NCBI GenBank assembly: GCA_029255685.2
Contig: CM055313.2
Coordinates: 77,912,641-77,976,640, forward strand
Direction: 5' to 3'
Origin: Silene conica
Lineage: Eukaryota; Streptophyta; Magnoliopsida; Caryophyllales; Caryophyllaceae
DNA length: 64,000 bases
Under the pieces are notes generated by a model. The model made no database searches, was not told the origin of the DNA, and saw nothing but the letters and a program-made list of their open reading frames with translations. The translations under genes were made by a program, and so were the position numbers. This document shows, in pieces, positions 12,125 through 25,525 of the stretch (position 1 is the first letter of the stretch; each line of letters opens with the position of its first letter).

Positions 12125-12917
12125 TTATCTTCAAAATTACGAGATATATATACAAAATATTATACACGCTTTTATTGTAGGTTTTGAAATATTGACGGGT
12201 GTAATTATTTTAATCCCAAAATCAAAATATTACTGTATTAATTATTTTTATTGTTTATCATCAATAGTGTTTAATTTAATATATGTGAATTAATTTGTTT
12301 ATTGATTAGGATGAGTTTAAGAGTTTTTTATCATAAAAAAATTTAGTTGTTTAGAAATAAATCATTATTGTTAATTTATCTGTTTTATTGAGAATTAGGA
12401 TAATTCATCGCAAATTTGAAAAATTTACAACTTTCATTGATTGACTAATTTATGAGGAAGTAGGGGAATAATTAACAACTTTCGTTAGCTTATTTTTTTT
12501 TATTATAAATTACTTAAATACTGTAATTATTGTTGTTCTTTTATAAAAAAAATATTATTGTTTTAGAATTTTTTGAGAAATTATTGTTTCTTTAAAGTAT
12601 TTTTTATTTTATTTTTATGAGTAATTTATAATTTTAACATATATATAAATTTTCGTTCAATTTAATGTATATACATTTTATTGACAAAGTTTGTAAAAAA
12701 GAAATAAGATGAAATCTGGAACAATATTAGCTATTAAAATTTATTCTCTTTTGTATAACTTATATCACTAACTTTTTTCTTTAATCAATTTTCATAACTA
12801 TCCGAGATGTTAATTTTATGTACAATAACTTTTATTTAGCCAATCAACTTATATTTAATATTTGTAATAAACTTTTAATTTTATTGAAGAAAGTAAATAT
12901 ATAGTTACACTTATTAT

Positions 12918-13087
12918 TTTCACTAAACTTTGCAATTAGTAAAATAGAATAACAGAAAAGAGATAGTGGGAGGAATAGTAGGAAGAAAGAGAGTAATTAA
13001 TTTTTCTCTAAACTTTGCAATTAGTAAAATAGAATAAGAGAAAAGAGATAGTGGGAGGAATAGTAGGAAAAAAGAGAGTAATTAATT
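12918..13087. repeat. 85-bp tandem duplication
   Basis: The stretch around AAACTTTGCAATTAGTAAAA occurs at 12925 and 13010 with the following 75 bp repeated and only a few differences. It lies within the 11999-13444 element. Confidence 0.9.
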
Positions 13088-14571
13088 AGTTTGGTGATAG
13101 TGGGGGAATAAGCGTGACATCTTAGTTTTTTTCTTGATTAAAAAAAAGGAAAAATTCAGTCAAGCAGAAGGTTTGAAATGTCATTTCTTTTTATAGAAAG
13201 GGGATGATTCTAAACTAAATTAAATGAACCCTCATAAAACAAAAATTTCAACTCTTTTTTTTAAATAATTATTTCTTATAAGAAACTTTAATTGATAGGT
13301 TAAAATTTTGGTATGGTCCATTTGTGCTACTAGCTTAATGGGTCTACTAAGCTAATTCAAAAGTAAAGGCATAATAATTTGGCTACTAGCTAATAACTTT
13401 TTATATTTGCAAGCAAGTTTTTTAGCTAAACCATACGCTTGTCCTTAGCTGATTGTGCTATCTAATTTGAAGTAGAAGCTTTGGACACGCAGGATTCAAA
13501 TGTTTGTAAGGATGGGATGATGATTATGAGTTGTCATTTAGATTGGATAAATTTTATTAGTTGTGTTTGATGTAATTGTTTAAGAGTTACATGATTCTTT
13601 ATCCTGCAACATTCTTTGTCATTTTTGTGGAGAAAAATGGCGCGAACAGTCTCCTGTAGACACAGTGCTATTTAAGAAAAAACTTTCATCGTTATGTGCT
13701 ATAGTTTAAAAGTTACTCTTTACATAATTATGTTGATCTTTGTCGCTAACCACCGTTGTGCCATCATCTCTCTCGGACCCCTAACCTAGCTTTGATGCCA
13801 ATTATTATACGCAGAAGTGTGTTGAGACTTGAGAGTTGAGACGATGCAAAACGAAAGCAAAATAAAGAAACACATGAATTTATGTGGTTCACTTTCAAAA
13901 TTATTTCTAATCTCGTGCAAAAAATTCACAGGTTCGCCAAAACAAATTTGAAAAAGCAACAAATATATATCGATTTTTCTTATCTTGAAATAAGTTTTAT
14001 TCTTTTTATTAATGATAACAAATATTATGTTTCAAACTTTTTTTTATATGGTAAAATATATACTATCTGATAATTGAATGTTAAGAAAATATATAACTAA
14101 AATGCAAATATGAAAGAAAAACGATCTAAAAATCCACGCTTTTGCGTGAGATGTACACTAATCACTAATAGGACTTTAAGAGCAACTCTAACAAACAACC
14201 AAGCCAATATAATATGGTTGAAAAGAAAGGTACATAAGGTATCAAAAAACTTGACCTCTAAAATTTTGGCTTTATATGTATAAATGTATTATTTCATAAA
14301 ATTTGATTATTATAAGCACATAATTTATACTAAAGTTGTAAAATCATTTTATTTATGAAGTTGGTGTTAACACTAGTATAATAAATTAATAATCAGAATT
14401 ATTAAAAGATATTGCTTTTTATACGTGTTATGACTTATGAGTATATATTTGGTTAATGTTTTGTAGGTTTCTTCAAAAATTGGGAATGGAAGATTACTGG
14501 TGGTGTAGTTGAGCAGTTAGGAACAATAATTGTGGTCTGTGGATGGATGGTTGGTTGGGTCTTATTAAAAG

Positions 14572-14745
14572 CACAAATTATCATCAAAGATGGACATTAT
14601 TCGTCAAGCTGAAGACGGATAGTGCCCCTTTCGCATAATGCAAGTTGCACTATTCATATGATGCTTCACTTTCTCCCACTTGCATATCCACTTGCATTTT
14701 TTATGAAAGTAAAGTATCCGTGTTTAGCTTGAGACTCCTTTAAAA
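14572..14745. mobile_element. Degenerate MULE-type MITE
   Basis: Starts CACAAATTATCATC and carries paired ATCCGT-type motifs, like the copy at 44367-44556. No clean 9-bp flank is visible, so it is older or damaged. Confidence 0.6.
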
Positions 14746-15599
14746 AAAAGAGCTTGCACTTCAATATTCGATAATAATACTACCTTTTGTTTTGGGAAAG
14801 GTGTATTCATTCATTCCACTTCACCATATTTCTTGTGTATTTATAGCCTTTCTTTTCCCAGATGAAAACTGGAAAGTGTCCTCTTTTATGTCACACAAGA
14901 CACAATTGTACTTCTACATTAAACTTTAAATAGCTAGCCTCTCTTAAAACGGATATATCCGTCTTATTCATACTATTTGAACCGTCTTAAATAAGAATTT
15001 GCTTACAATAAATTGAGTGATGCAAGTTTACCATCATTGTAGAATGTATTAATCCTATTCCTATGGCTAGGAGTTAGGAATGCAACATTGGAGTATAAGA
15101 CCTGACCAAACCACAATTAGGCTGACCAAATAGTTGTAAACTCTGGTACTGGACTCTGAACCGACATCATTGAGCTCCGCTCTTGGATGTGTAGGGTGCT
15201 GCTCTCGAACTCTAATCTAATTGATCTCAATGGGATGTGTAGTATTGTCCACCTGTTTGGGACTTGCCACAGTTGTGCAGAATGCTAGCCGAATTGATTA
15301 CAACGGCCTGTGTAGTAATATGCCCATCGGTATGAGACTAAACAGATAACGGAAACAAAAAACAAGCCTGGGCATTAAGCACCGACTTAACATGCTAAAC
15401 TGTTGCCACAACACGAGATTTACTACAGTGACTTAAACATAAACAGTGATTGGAGAAGAAAAGAGAAGACGAAAGTTGAAAGAGGCATTGTTATAATGCA
15501 AATCAATGTTTCATAGTTTATAGAGTATATATACAAGAGGGATTTATTCTGTACACTTGTTGTGCTCTTTGAAGCACAATTAGCAATCGCAAATGAATC
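14746..15599. other. Intergenic stretch downstream of AAH
   Basis: Between the MITE and the AAH stop codon. A small CCGTCTT MITE fragment lies at about 14945-15000. The rest holds no recognised coding sequence, and the part next to the AAH stop is probably its 3' UTR and terminator. Confidence 0.5.
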
Positions 15600-18500
15600 C
15601 TACAAATGGTTCTCCAAAAATGCTAAGACTGCCAAACCAGCTGCCCAAACATCATCATCTAACACATGCTCTGCAGGAGAGTGACTAACCCCGCCTCGAC
15701 ACCGAACAAACAGCATTCCCATCTGTCAATGTTATATCGATGAGAACACTAATCCACCAGTTTCATACTATATTACTCAGATTAACATAGGAAGGTACTA
15801 TGAAGAATCAGATTAACATAGTTCCATAAACCCAGAAATGATAAAACTATGATGCAGAAACTGACCTTAGTTAAATGAGCCATGGCCATGGCATCATGCC
15901 CAGCTCCACTCATTAATTTTGGCACATCCACTTCAACATCACCGGCCATTTTCTTAAATGCCGAAAGAGCAGCAGAATTAAGCTGTGAGCTCAATTCGGA
16001 ATCACAATTGACGGCATTTGCATCATGCTAAAAGTTTTATAAAAGCAATTAGAATCACGCCAAGTAAAAGCAGAGAAATTTGGTAATTGAATGAAAAGGA
16101 AGTACCTTTCTCTCAATTACACACGAAACCGAACGTTTGTCACAGATGTTATACATATTCTTTGATAATTCATACAGAACAGCCTCGCGGCCTGCATCAT
16201 CCATAGCACGTAAATCTATTGTAAAAGTCACCTATAAAAAACAAAAACAGAATATGTCATTAATCAGAAGCAATTTCATAGAGTATTTATTACCTTTACG
16301 AAAGATTAAGAAAAGCCCTATTTTATTTTTGTCGACAATCAATGTCAACTTCTTCTACCTTCAATTTTTCCAAATGTGTGTAGGACAATGTAATGTTTTA
16401 GTTTTAAAATTACTATCAAATTCTCATTCAAAAAGAGCAGTTGTTGTATATTGTGAGAAAATAAAAAGTGAAATCAATGTCGGTTGACCATCAAAGCCAA
16501 ATCGAGCCACTACAAAAGGGATAGAGGGATAGCATATGAAGTAGAAGCATAAGGTGAAGATCCTGCCTGTCCTGGAATAACATTACTGGCACTTGGCCAC
16601 ATTGACATTTCTCCTACAGTACAAACAAGTGATCCAGAAAGAGATTCAACATTGCTACATTCACCATCAGAGGACAAATAGTTCTGAGGGTGTTTGCAAA
16701 GGCTTTCTAGAGATACAATCATTTCAGCAGCAGCTGCCATTGGATCACGGCGCATGGACATGGGCACAGTACCTGCATGTCCTTGAGAACCTGATACTGT
16801 TACCTGCAATGAACTAGATGTGAGATTGTAATTTTCCCATACAAACTTGACGTCCCACTTAGTAGTTGGTCTCTGCAAATTTCACCACAACTTTTATATT
16901 GGCGCACTGGGAAACAGGTTCTATGTATTGCGTTAGTAGTTGGTAACTGCAATTTCGATGCAATTTTCGTTTCTGCACATTCAAAAACAAGTTCTATGCC
17001 TTTCCATCATTTGTGTAAGATTATGCACATCTGATTTTATCATAGGCGAAAGCCATTGAGAGACCATGTAATGTTGTTTACTTCTTATTGTTAAAAATTA
17101 TTGTAGAAAACACTTAAGAGAAGGGCTTCCAAGTCTATGTTACTTCATTACTTCTAACACTTAACTTCCCTCACTGTCTCGCGTATCGGACATGACCACC
17201 GACATAGAACGCATGGCTTACAGGCGACAGACCAAAATCAGACACAACACTCACGCTTGCCTCATATTCTCAATAAATGTCAAAATGTAGATCACGAGCG
17301 AGAAAATTAAGAGATAAGTAATAGGGTGTACAGTATACTTGGAACAATTTCAAAAAATGAAAAGGGAGACAAGGGGGCATGTCCCTGGTTGAACAAAGAG
17401 GGGAAAAAAATTCCCCCTTTTTCTGGCCGCGTACAGCACGGCTAGTTTAAGTATTTTACATGTGGCTGTGTCTAATAACTGGGCAAGACACTCATTAAAT
17501 GTTAAAACGGTGTGTCAAACAGCCAACACTGACACCATGTTGAACCTAACACCGTGTCGACTAGGCCGATTAACATAGACCTCAGTCGTCCATCCTCTCA
17601 CATGAATGGAACTGCACATTGCATTTCCACTCATGGCCCTCATGCTTGCAAATCAGAGCAAGTTTTTAAACCAAAAGAAGATCTTCCATTCATCCAGATT
17701 TCCTGACTGTACCCTTAAATTTCATAAATATTTTTAGAAACTTGCAATTTCAAGTGTGTAAAGCATCAATACACAATTCCACATGGACAAAATGAGAGTC
17801 CTACCAGCATAAAGAAAACTGTATGGAAAATTTCTGGATTTGGTGGAAATGGGATTGTGTGCATTGTGCTAAGAATATCGTGTACAGAGACACGTGGATC
17901 AGAAACCCCAAACTATTTTATGTCCATGTCTTTCACATTTTCTTAGATAATGAAAGAAATTAGAACAAGCATAATATTTCCTCATAAATGTGTACTTGAT
18001 TATCATGTTGCCGTATGGGAACTATGTGAAGATGTAGAGTTTGCACCATAAGTAATAACTACTGCAAAGAAAGGGATTAGTGGTCAACCTTTTTCCCTCA
18101 GAAGTTGTGTGGACGAATGCCTGGGTTAGCCAGGACATAAGCTGATGTTCGTCTGGTTCATATGACAACTTTGTAGTACTAGCTACCCTGAAAGATTTTT
18201 TAACGAAAGGTCTTGGAGTGCTGGTTGATAGTCCATTTGTATTGTTTCTATTTCATTGATCGGAAAGAGTCTGTTGAACTACAAAAAAGTAACATAGCGA
18301 ATGTACCTTCAAGCGAGTCTGCCCAGCTATGCCTTTCACTACCGCAAGAGGAAGACCAGCTAATTCTAAAACGGGCCCTTGTTCAATGTGAACCTGCAGC
18401 ACATATATAAACCCAAATTTAGAAGGCTCAAAAAACCAAATGTTTATGCATTTCTCATTTAAGTATATAATATGATTAATGGATTGGTCTCACATTTAGA

Positions 18501-21500
18501 ACTGTCTTTCACGGAGTACTAAGTTTTTGTGGAACTAAAATGGCTGCGGTTAAAAAACCAAAATATTTAGCATACCTCCACATAACCCCAGACAGACTGT
18601 GGCTGATACTTTAGCTGGAGAAGGGTATCCTCTGTCGCCTCAACTGAGTTCTCCTTAAGAACATCTTGTAATGTTTTCCCTCTGGATAAGGTGCAACAAA
18701 AGGAAAAATTAGCAGATGTGCATTAAAAGCATGTGGCCAAATACTGCAGGAAACTAGTTTTGAACCTCTTGTCAGCCACACTCAAAGAGGAAGCAGGTAA
18801 GATGCCAGAAATTGCAGCACTTCCTAGAAAAGTTGACTGAAACCTCACACCTTCTTCATCGCTGAAGGCTATGACCTAAATTGTTCACCGCAAAGAACCA
18901 ATTCATGGTTAAAAGTAGCGTAAATATCAGATAAGTTTCAAATACATCGTGTAATAAAGCAAAACAGGCTCACTAAACTCTATGTCGTTAAATAGAAATC
19001 TCATGCATTTTATGATGCAATTTCATTTTGGAACAGCAATCTGTAATGATAGCATGGTGCAAATTCTCAACAGACTAATGCAGAAAGATCAAATGTTAAA
19101 GCTCGTTTTTGGTAGCATAAAGAATCTGCTTTTCGACAGCGACAATGAAGCAGATTGAAATCTTGAATAGCTAAGAAGTCAGACAAAAACCAACAAAGAC
19201 GATAACGCAAACAACAGTGAAGATTTTTAAAGAGTGGAATCGCCAGTAAAATGCCAAGTATCAATCGAGATTGTATTTACGTTTTCAAAAGAGTATCCAA
19301 CATATGAGACTACCTCCATCTCAGATTTCAACCCCATTTGACTTTGGTGGTTAACCAAAGCTAAGTTAGCTAACTTTTTACCATCAATTTTTCCAAATAT
19401 ACATAGTTAATATCAAATTTGTCATGCTTGATTTATAAGAACTACTTTCATATTACCATCTTTAAAAGCTTGTAACTTTTGTACTGTAAGAGAATATATA
19501 GACGGAGTATCAGGAAGCGAATACTGACCTCGATCGGGCGCCTCAACGATTCTAACTTGTTGATGACTTTCAATACCTTTAGAGCTGATATTGCGGATAT
19601 GATTCCTAATGCCCCATCAAACTTTCCCGCGTCCACCACAGTATCCTATGTAACAAAATAAAACAGAACATATGCACCATGAATCTACTATCCAGATAAG
19701 ATCCTCCAAACAAAAACTATGAAAGGCAAGAGCAGGAAATAACCAGATGTGAGCCAATCAACAATGCAGGAGCACTTGCATTCATTCCATCAACACGGCC
19801 ATGCACATTACCCATAGGGTCCTCCCACCTGCATCGAGATACAATTTAACATACCATGCTAGAATTTTATTGACGTTAAAATAATGGAAGAATCCTCACG
19901 TCTTCAAGCCAGCATCTTCCATCCATTGACGAATAACACTCGCAGCTTTTATTGAAGCAGGGCTCATAAATGTCCTCTCAAGGTATCCATCTACATCACT
20001 TACCTATCAAACACAATTAATTAACCATCCATGCTTCTTGTTGACTCAAAATCTAAACTAGCTAGAGTCTCATAATAACATTAGTCTAGAAACCATTTCA
20101 ACAAAATAATGGCTCCCATTCTATGATAAGACAATATAACAGATTGTTCAATACGAAACGACGAAAGAAATGTTCGTTATTGTTCTTGATCACAAGCAAC
20201 ATGCTATACTAACGTCCCTTATGATTTATGAATAGTTAAGACATCTCTATCATAGCTAACACTGCCATAAAATGGCAATCATTATCAACATTATCATTTG
20301 TTCCTTCCAGTTTATGTCAAATTTAGCCAAATTGTGCACATCTACAGAAATATCGGAACAATGCTTGTACTATCAACAAGTTTGACAGTTGTGCAAGGAC
20401 ACTATTACCAAATGATGATATCATGAAGTAAATGGCACTCTCCAAGATGATTGGTAATAGTACAACTATCTTCCATGACATTCATAACAAAGATGTGGTA
20501 CCAGTTCCAACAAACTTACAAATTCCAGCCGACCCCTCAAATTGTTTCTACAGCTTGTTAACATGAGATGACGGTAACAATGATGATATGTTAAAATACG
20601 CGTCAAAAGTACCAAAAATGCAACAGTACATAAGATTATTCCTGAAACAACTTGCTGACAGGACGAGTTATTCACCTGACAGAAGACTATTGTGATCCTA
20701 CAAAAATGTTTACTGGTTCAGAAGTCAACTAGCTTAGGTGGTAAAGTCCGTAAGGTGAAAAACATGACCAAGTTTTAACGTCAACATCAACGCGGCCCGT
20801 GTGGCTCACTTGTGAAAGAATTAAGTGAGTTACATGCAATTGGACAGTGACATCAATTTATAGAACCCACAAAGTCAATGAAGACACAGATTGACCAATT
20901 ACAACATATTATCAAAAACAAATTAAAACAGCAATCATAAGCTCAATATTTAATTGAATGAATCAGTATAGTACATGAAAGCTAAGTTTTGATTTGAATA
21001 GTATACCTTTCCGAGCTCATTTAATCTAGATACTGCTTCTTCTCTCAGAAATTCCTTGTACAACTCATGTCCTACACCTCCTTCTGATTCATCATTTCCT
21101 ACATCACATCATATCATAAACTTATTCTCATGTAAGACCGCATTATACAAACATCGTGTAAATAGATTCATAACCCGTTTATATGAAAAATTAGTTATTA
21201 AAAAGATCCGTTTTACGAACATATTGTGTAACATCACCTTACACAAGAATTCCGTGTTCGATCATTTATTTACGTTTGATTAAAACACTAGCTAATAAAT
21301 AAATAAATAAGTAAACAAATGATTGGAATCGTCAATTAAGTACCCATGAAACACAGGTCAAACAGTTAGAACAAAGTATCACTATCGAATAATTCATCTA
21401 ATTTAAATAATCAGAGATTCAGATTCCGTTATAAACATGTAATAAATCCCTTTTTATAATTATAAATAAATCCTGATTTTCCTTAGCCTATATAATGATT

Positions 21501-21778
21501 GCACATCAATTCCACAGCAATGATTAAATCAATCAATGATCAATGAAATGATTGGTGCAACATAAAAAATATTCACTTCCAGAAGAACATCAAAAGTAGT
21601 GATCTACCCGACTCGAATCCAGACTAAACCGAATAATAAAAATCATGAAAACCCAGAAAAGATGATAAATTTGAGTACCATGTAGGATATCATTAGAAGC
21701 AGCAGTGGAGGTAGAAGATGAGGCAAGAAAGGAAAGAGCAAATAAGAAAAAGGGTAAAAGACAAAGAGAGGAAGCCAT
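15600..21778 (-). CDS. AAH: Allantoate amidohydrolase (M20 peptidase family), twelve exons
   Basis: Minus-strand exons: 21778-21679, 21098-21007, 20003-19900, 19828-19744, 19645-19529, 18875-18766, 18681-18576, 18393-18307, 16803-16567, 16231-16106, 16027-15866 and 15722-15600 (stop TAG). They total 1449 bp, 482 aa, with one frame throughout. The enzyme releases ammonia and CO2 from allantoate in ureide breakdown, and in Arabidopsis it acts in the ER. That fits the N-terminal signal peptide here (SLCLLPFFLFALSFLASSS). The M20 metal site is complete: GSHLDTV (H126, D128), FDG (D137), SDEEG (catalytic E173, ligand E174), HIEQGP (H240) and SGAGHDAM (H432). Residues 268-346 form the lid region with SGSQGHAGTVPM. 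Intron 9 (16566-16232) uses a GC donor. The recalled Arabidopsis length is 525 aa, so the short N-terminus is the least certain part. No frameshift or stop is seen. Confidence 0.93.
16232..16566 (-). other. GC-AG intron (AAH intron 9)
   Basis: The coding sequence ends PGQ with CAG and the intron begins GCAGGA; the acceptor is TATAG at 16233-16232. The next exon continues VTFTIDLRAMDD, as the family requires. No GT donor near this point keeps the frame. Confidence 0.8.
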
Positions 21779-21921
21779 GGGAGGAGGGTAAGGAGAAGAG
21801 CAAGCAAGTAAGCAAAGCAGGCTGTATAATCCCACACAAGTCCAGAAATGACTTGCGGTGATGAGGGATGACAGCTGCTTTGGTGTGCCTCACTATCGAA
21901 TACCTTCCTGTTTTTCCCAAC

Positions 21922-21929
21922 TTATATAC
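21922..21929 (-). promoter_or_regulatory. Probable TATA box of AAH
   Basis: The minus strand reads AGTATATAAGTT about 145 bp upstream of the ATG at 21778. No other core element is assigned. Confidence 0.5.
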
Positions 21930-21959
21930 TCCACTTCCATTCAGGTTCGTCAATCGTCA

Positions 21960-23238
21960 CCCTCGTTTAGTTACGGTCTCTAACTAAGTTATTGAAACGG
22001 TAATTTGTACAAATAACGCAATTATTTTTCTGATATTATTTCCGAAGTTACCTTTTTATTTGATTCTCCGTTTATTTTACATTACTTTATATCATTTTAA
22101 TTTTAAATTATAAAATGGTCTCGAAATGTGAGTAACTATTTTACATACGTATAATGTAGTGTAATGTCTTTTTTTTTCTATTATCACCGTAAATCCGTAA
22201 TACCGTCTATTAATTTTGTTTGAATGTGTTATTTGAATGACAAAAAACTGATTAAATATATTTATTTATGATCAAATAAAATATGGACCTAGTGAGTTCA
22301 TTCTAAATATTTATGCAAATATGGAATACTGATTGAGTATCATTTAATTTATCAAAAAAATTCTAATCAACCAAATGATTTTGATGTGGTGGTTATTCAA
22401 CTCATCGGTTAACCATGAGCTTTGGGAGTAAGAGTAATATATAGAGATTCTAAAGTTACTATTAGATATTCGTACAACGCTATATGTATTTATCACAAGA
22501 TATATTCTCAAACAAATTCTATACTAGTTTATGAGGTTTAAATGAAGAAAAGTATATATACATTTTAATATTTTCATCACTTCCTCCATATATTAATGTT
22601 CTTATTTCATTAAAATATTCATCACATATATTACAGAAATAGAAAAACATTAACGTGTGAAGGGAGTAGTAAAGTTTTTTATATATATACGATTCTAAAA
22701 GTTCTTCTCTCTTCTCCCTATTCAGTTGAATCGTTATTTATTTCCATATTGAGGTGTATTATTCATTTGTTATTTATCCTAGTTTGGGCAAGTTTTGAAT
22801 AAGTAGCTAGCGTGTATACAAGTTGCAATTGTTTCTTCATTTTATTTATCTATTTCACATATTTAACAATCTTTGTATAAGAAAGAAATAAGTAACAATT
22901 TATCAAAACAGAAAGAATACCTAATATAAAAGGACGAAGACGTTATAAAGGGATAATATGTCAAATATAAAGTGGAGTAAGGGAGTTGCCAAGTTATTTA
23001 TCCTCGTCTAGTGGCCATGGATTTGTCTTCTTTAATTGAAGAGTTTGAGTGGCCAAAAGTTTTACGTGAATCTTCCTTTAGCGACGGCTCGTGATTCTTG
23101 TCACATTTCCACACACTCCATGATGTGGGCCAATTAGCTCATCATCAAACACCTTACTCTTGGATTTGATTCTTTTTCATTTTCGTATTGTCGTATCTCC
23201 GTTTGTCGGCACTTCTTCATGGTAATCATTTATTTACC
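21960..23238. other. Intergenic, upstream of AAH
   Basis: AT-rich sequence with no supported gene. A CTCC-type short inverted-repeat relic lies near 22580-22670 (CTTCCTCCATATATTAATG against CATTAACGTGTGAAGGGAG). Otherwise nothing is recognised. Confidence 0.4.
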
Positions 23239-23453
23239 CATAAATTCTTGTTTCAGACCGTTATTTTTGGTCTGAAATAATAAGACGGAATTTTGTAAAC
23301 TTTTTACAGCCGAATGTAACCACGATAGTATGGTCAATGTTACAGCTTATGATAACTTATTTGTAAATAATGGTTACATTTGACTGTAAAATGGTTACAA
23401 AATTCCGTCTTATTATTTCAGACCAAAATTGTGGTTTGAAGCAAGACCCACCG
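23239..23453. mobile_element. MULE-type hairpin MITE, 215 bp
   Basis: Long arms (about 60-80 bp) sharing GGTCTGAAATAATAAGACGG and its complement around a short centre. Flanked by the 9-bp duplication TTATTTACC (23230-23238 and 23454-23462). A related degenerate copy lies at about 32995-33180. Confidence 0.88.
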
Positions 23454-23624
23454 TTATTTACCTTTATTTTTTTTCATTTATTTGTTTATATTTTTATATT
23501 ATAAAGCAAGACATCTTCATATAAACATACAATATGCACATGGATAGCCTTTTGACTATATGGCTATACACTATACGGGTTTAGGAATAAATAAAAGTTG
23601 TTAATATAAATATATTATTAGAGT

Positions 23625-23720
23625 AGCACATTTGAGTGTGGTGACTGCAATAAGTGTTTTGTATATCTGAATGTCATGTGTTCGAGTCCTACATTTAGCT
23701 ATTTTTATTTTTTTATCAAA
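23625..23720 (+). mobile_element. Probable tRNA-derived SINE head
   Basis: A GTGTTCGAGTCC box B lies at 23678-23689 with a weak box A-like TTTGAGTGTGG about 45 bp upstream, followed by a T-rich tail. The sequence does not fold as a complete tRNA, so a SINE fragment is more likely than a tRNA gene. Confidence 0.4.
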
Positions 23721-24289
23721 CAATAAGTGTGTTATATCGTCACTTACGTATTTCATGTTGATAAAAATTTGAATCAATATTCCTTTCATATTTTCATATA
23801 TGACGTCTTTTTTTTTCGAAATAAATATATATTTGACTTTGATTTTACAGAAATATACAAGTCGGTAAATTATATAATCATATAAAGAAATTCGGTTACA
23901 ACAAGCGATCTTACAAAAGTATATAATTTTTTTATGAAAGAGATGAGGATTTTTTTGCAGTTTCAAAATATTTAGTAATTAAAATATCTTTTAATTTGGG
24001 AAATGTGGTAAATTTTTTTTTTGTAAAAGTACTCATATTAATTATATTAATTTTTTGTAGCATATATTAATGGATGGTTCAACCTAACAAGAGATTCTTG
24101 TTAATCGAGAAGTACTTTTATTCAAATAAATAAATATTTTACTCGTAAACGGAATTAAATACATTATCATTTTGACCAGTAATATAGCTCAGATACCGGT
24201 TCCACAAATTTTTGTACCAAAAAAATGTGTTTGTATGTCAGTTAAATTCAGCTCTATATAGTCTCAAATCCTGACTCCACCCCTGAATA

Positions 24290-25525
24290 TGCATGAACAT
24301 GAAAAGCCATGTCCGGATGTACGTCAGTAATCCGAGCCATGTGCTTCAGCGGGAGATCGCCAACCTAGAGCAGAGTCTTGCTTTCGAAGAGCGACCATTG
24401 AAGATTCTAGATCGCCAAGACAAGAAACTGCGGAGCCAGGTGGTGTCATTGCTGAAAGTTCTTTGGAAGTGCAGCGATGTCGAAGAGGAGACATGGGAAA
24501 ACGAAGCTTCGATGCGTGCCATGCATCCGAATTCCGAACCTGTTTGAGTGAGGTGGATTTCTTAGACTTTCTTCGTTCAAGTTTCGAGAACGGAACTTTT
24601 TTAAAGTTGGGATGATTGTAACATCCCGTATTTTTGAAATCCGCAATTTTAATAATTTAAATAAGATTTCGTAAACTTAATTTTAAGATAAATCGTATAG
24701 GTTCCATTTTGAAGTTATATAAACCTTAAGATGTTAAATCTCGCTTGGCATTATTGTTTACAAATAATTCCGACTCAAATTCCCGAGTCACCGCTTAAAA
24801 CCCTCTCATTGCATTTCCTTATCCTTTCTCCTTAAAAGGCACGAACTTCAGAAAAGTTCGATGAATAGTGTTTCGTCGCTAGAAATCAATTGGAAATCCA
24901 ATTTCGATCTAGGCCGTCCATCTCAATTTCCAATCAAATCCTCACCATCCATTCTCATTTCAATTCAATTGATTTCTTCCAATTTTAATCTTAGCCCTCC
25001 ATTCCATTTTCTCAATTAAATCTGGACCATCCATTCAGAATTTTACTTTATTGAATTAAGATCTTAGCCTTCCAAATTTTTTAAAGCTGGTTAATCTCGA
25101 CCGTTGGTGGATATTTGTTGGTTAATCTGAACCACAAGCTTCATTTACATTTACACTCTCATCCGTCTATTTCGTTTCTGATCATGACCATCCATTGTAT
25201 TTCCTAAATTCTCATCTGGTTCGCCCAATCCCCCTCTCCATCTTCTTTCATTTCCAAACCTCCCTGACAATGAAAATACTTCAATAGCAACTTCTCAAGG
25301 TGGATGCTTGTCGTCTTCAACCTCTCCAAATCCAGCTGCAAGCCGTACAATTTTCGCCGTACTGTTCTGATTACCGGTTATTTTCGCCGTCCTACAACTA
25401 ATGCTTTATTCTCCAGCTCCCATCTGAGATTACCATTTGTCATTTGGTCACTGGATTGGAAATCGGTAAGCTACCAATTTAGCATCTGCTGGAGGTATGT
25501 TCATCTCATAATTTATGTGTTATAG
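24290..25525 (+). mobile_element. Fossil 3' end of a Ty3/gypsy chromovirus with part of its LTR
   Basis: The reading at 24293-24547 matches the end of a gypsy polyprotein (IKP-type integrase tail and chromodomain, with EEETWENEASMRAMHP). About 70 bp later an LTR-like sequence begins at 24617 (TGTAACATCCCG). The body of the element is missing upstream and the LTR end is not defined. It is a truncated remnant with no functional capacity; the downstream limit is approximate. Confidence 0.7.

Larger units (their letters stand above)
11999..13444. mobile_element. TTA-flanked inverted-repeat element, 1446 bp, with nested Helitron end
   Basis: Flanked by TTA (11996-11998 and 13445-13447) at a site where block A is uninterrupted (GGTCATTGGTTGATT). 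Ends GAGCAAGTGG and complement of GGACAAGCG are imperfect inverted repeats, suggesting PIF/Harbinger type. The inside includes a minus-strand Helitron 3' terminus near 12092 and an 85-bp tandem duplication. No transposase is seen. Confidence 0.65.
11235..14150. repeat. Segmental duplication block B (QRT3 exon 1 and promoter lost)
   Basis: Matches block A, but between about 11550 and 11580 the roughly 440 bp corresponding to QRT3 exon 1 and promoter (7227-7665) are absent. They are replaced by a short filler that includes ACTCATAAACAT, found also near 7158 in block A. The base pair matching the splice donor (GCATAC in A) is GCATAT here. Block B also contains the TE at 11999-13444. No QRT3 coding sequence remains. 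Confidence 0.8.

Noticed and set aside
16137-16487. 116-aa plus-strand ORF
   Set aside because: Overlaps AAH exon 10 and intron 9 on the opposite strand; a shadow frame.
23601-23966. 121-aa minus-strand ORF
   Set aside because: Spans AT-rich DNA and a SINE-like head; composition is Lys/Ile-rich as expected by chance.
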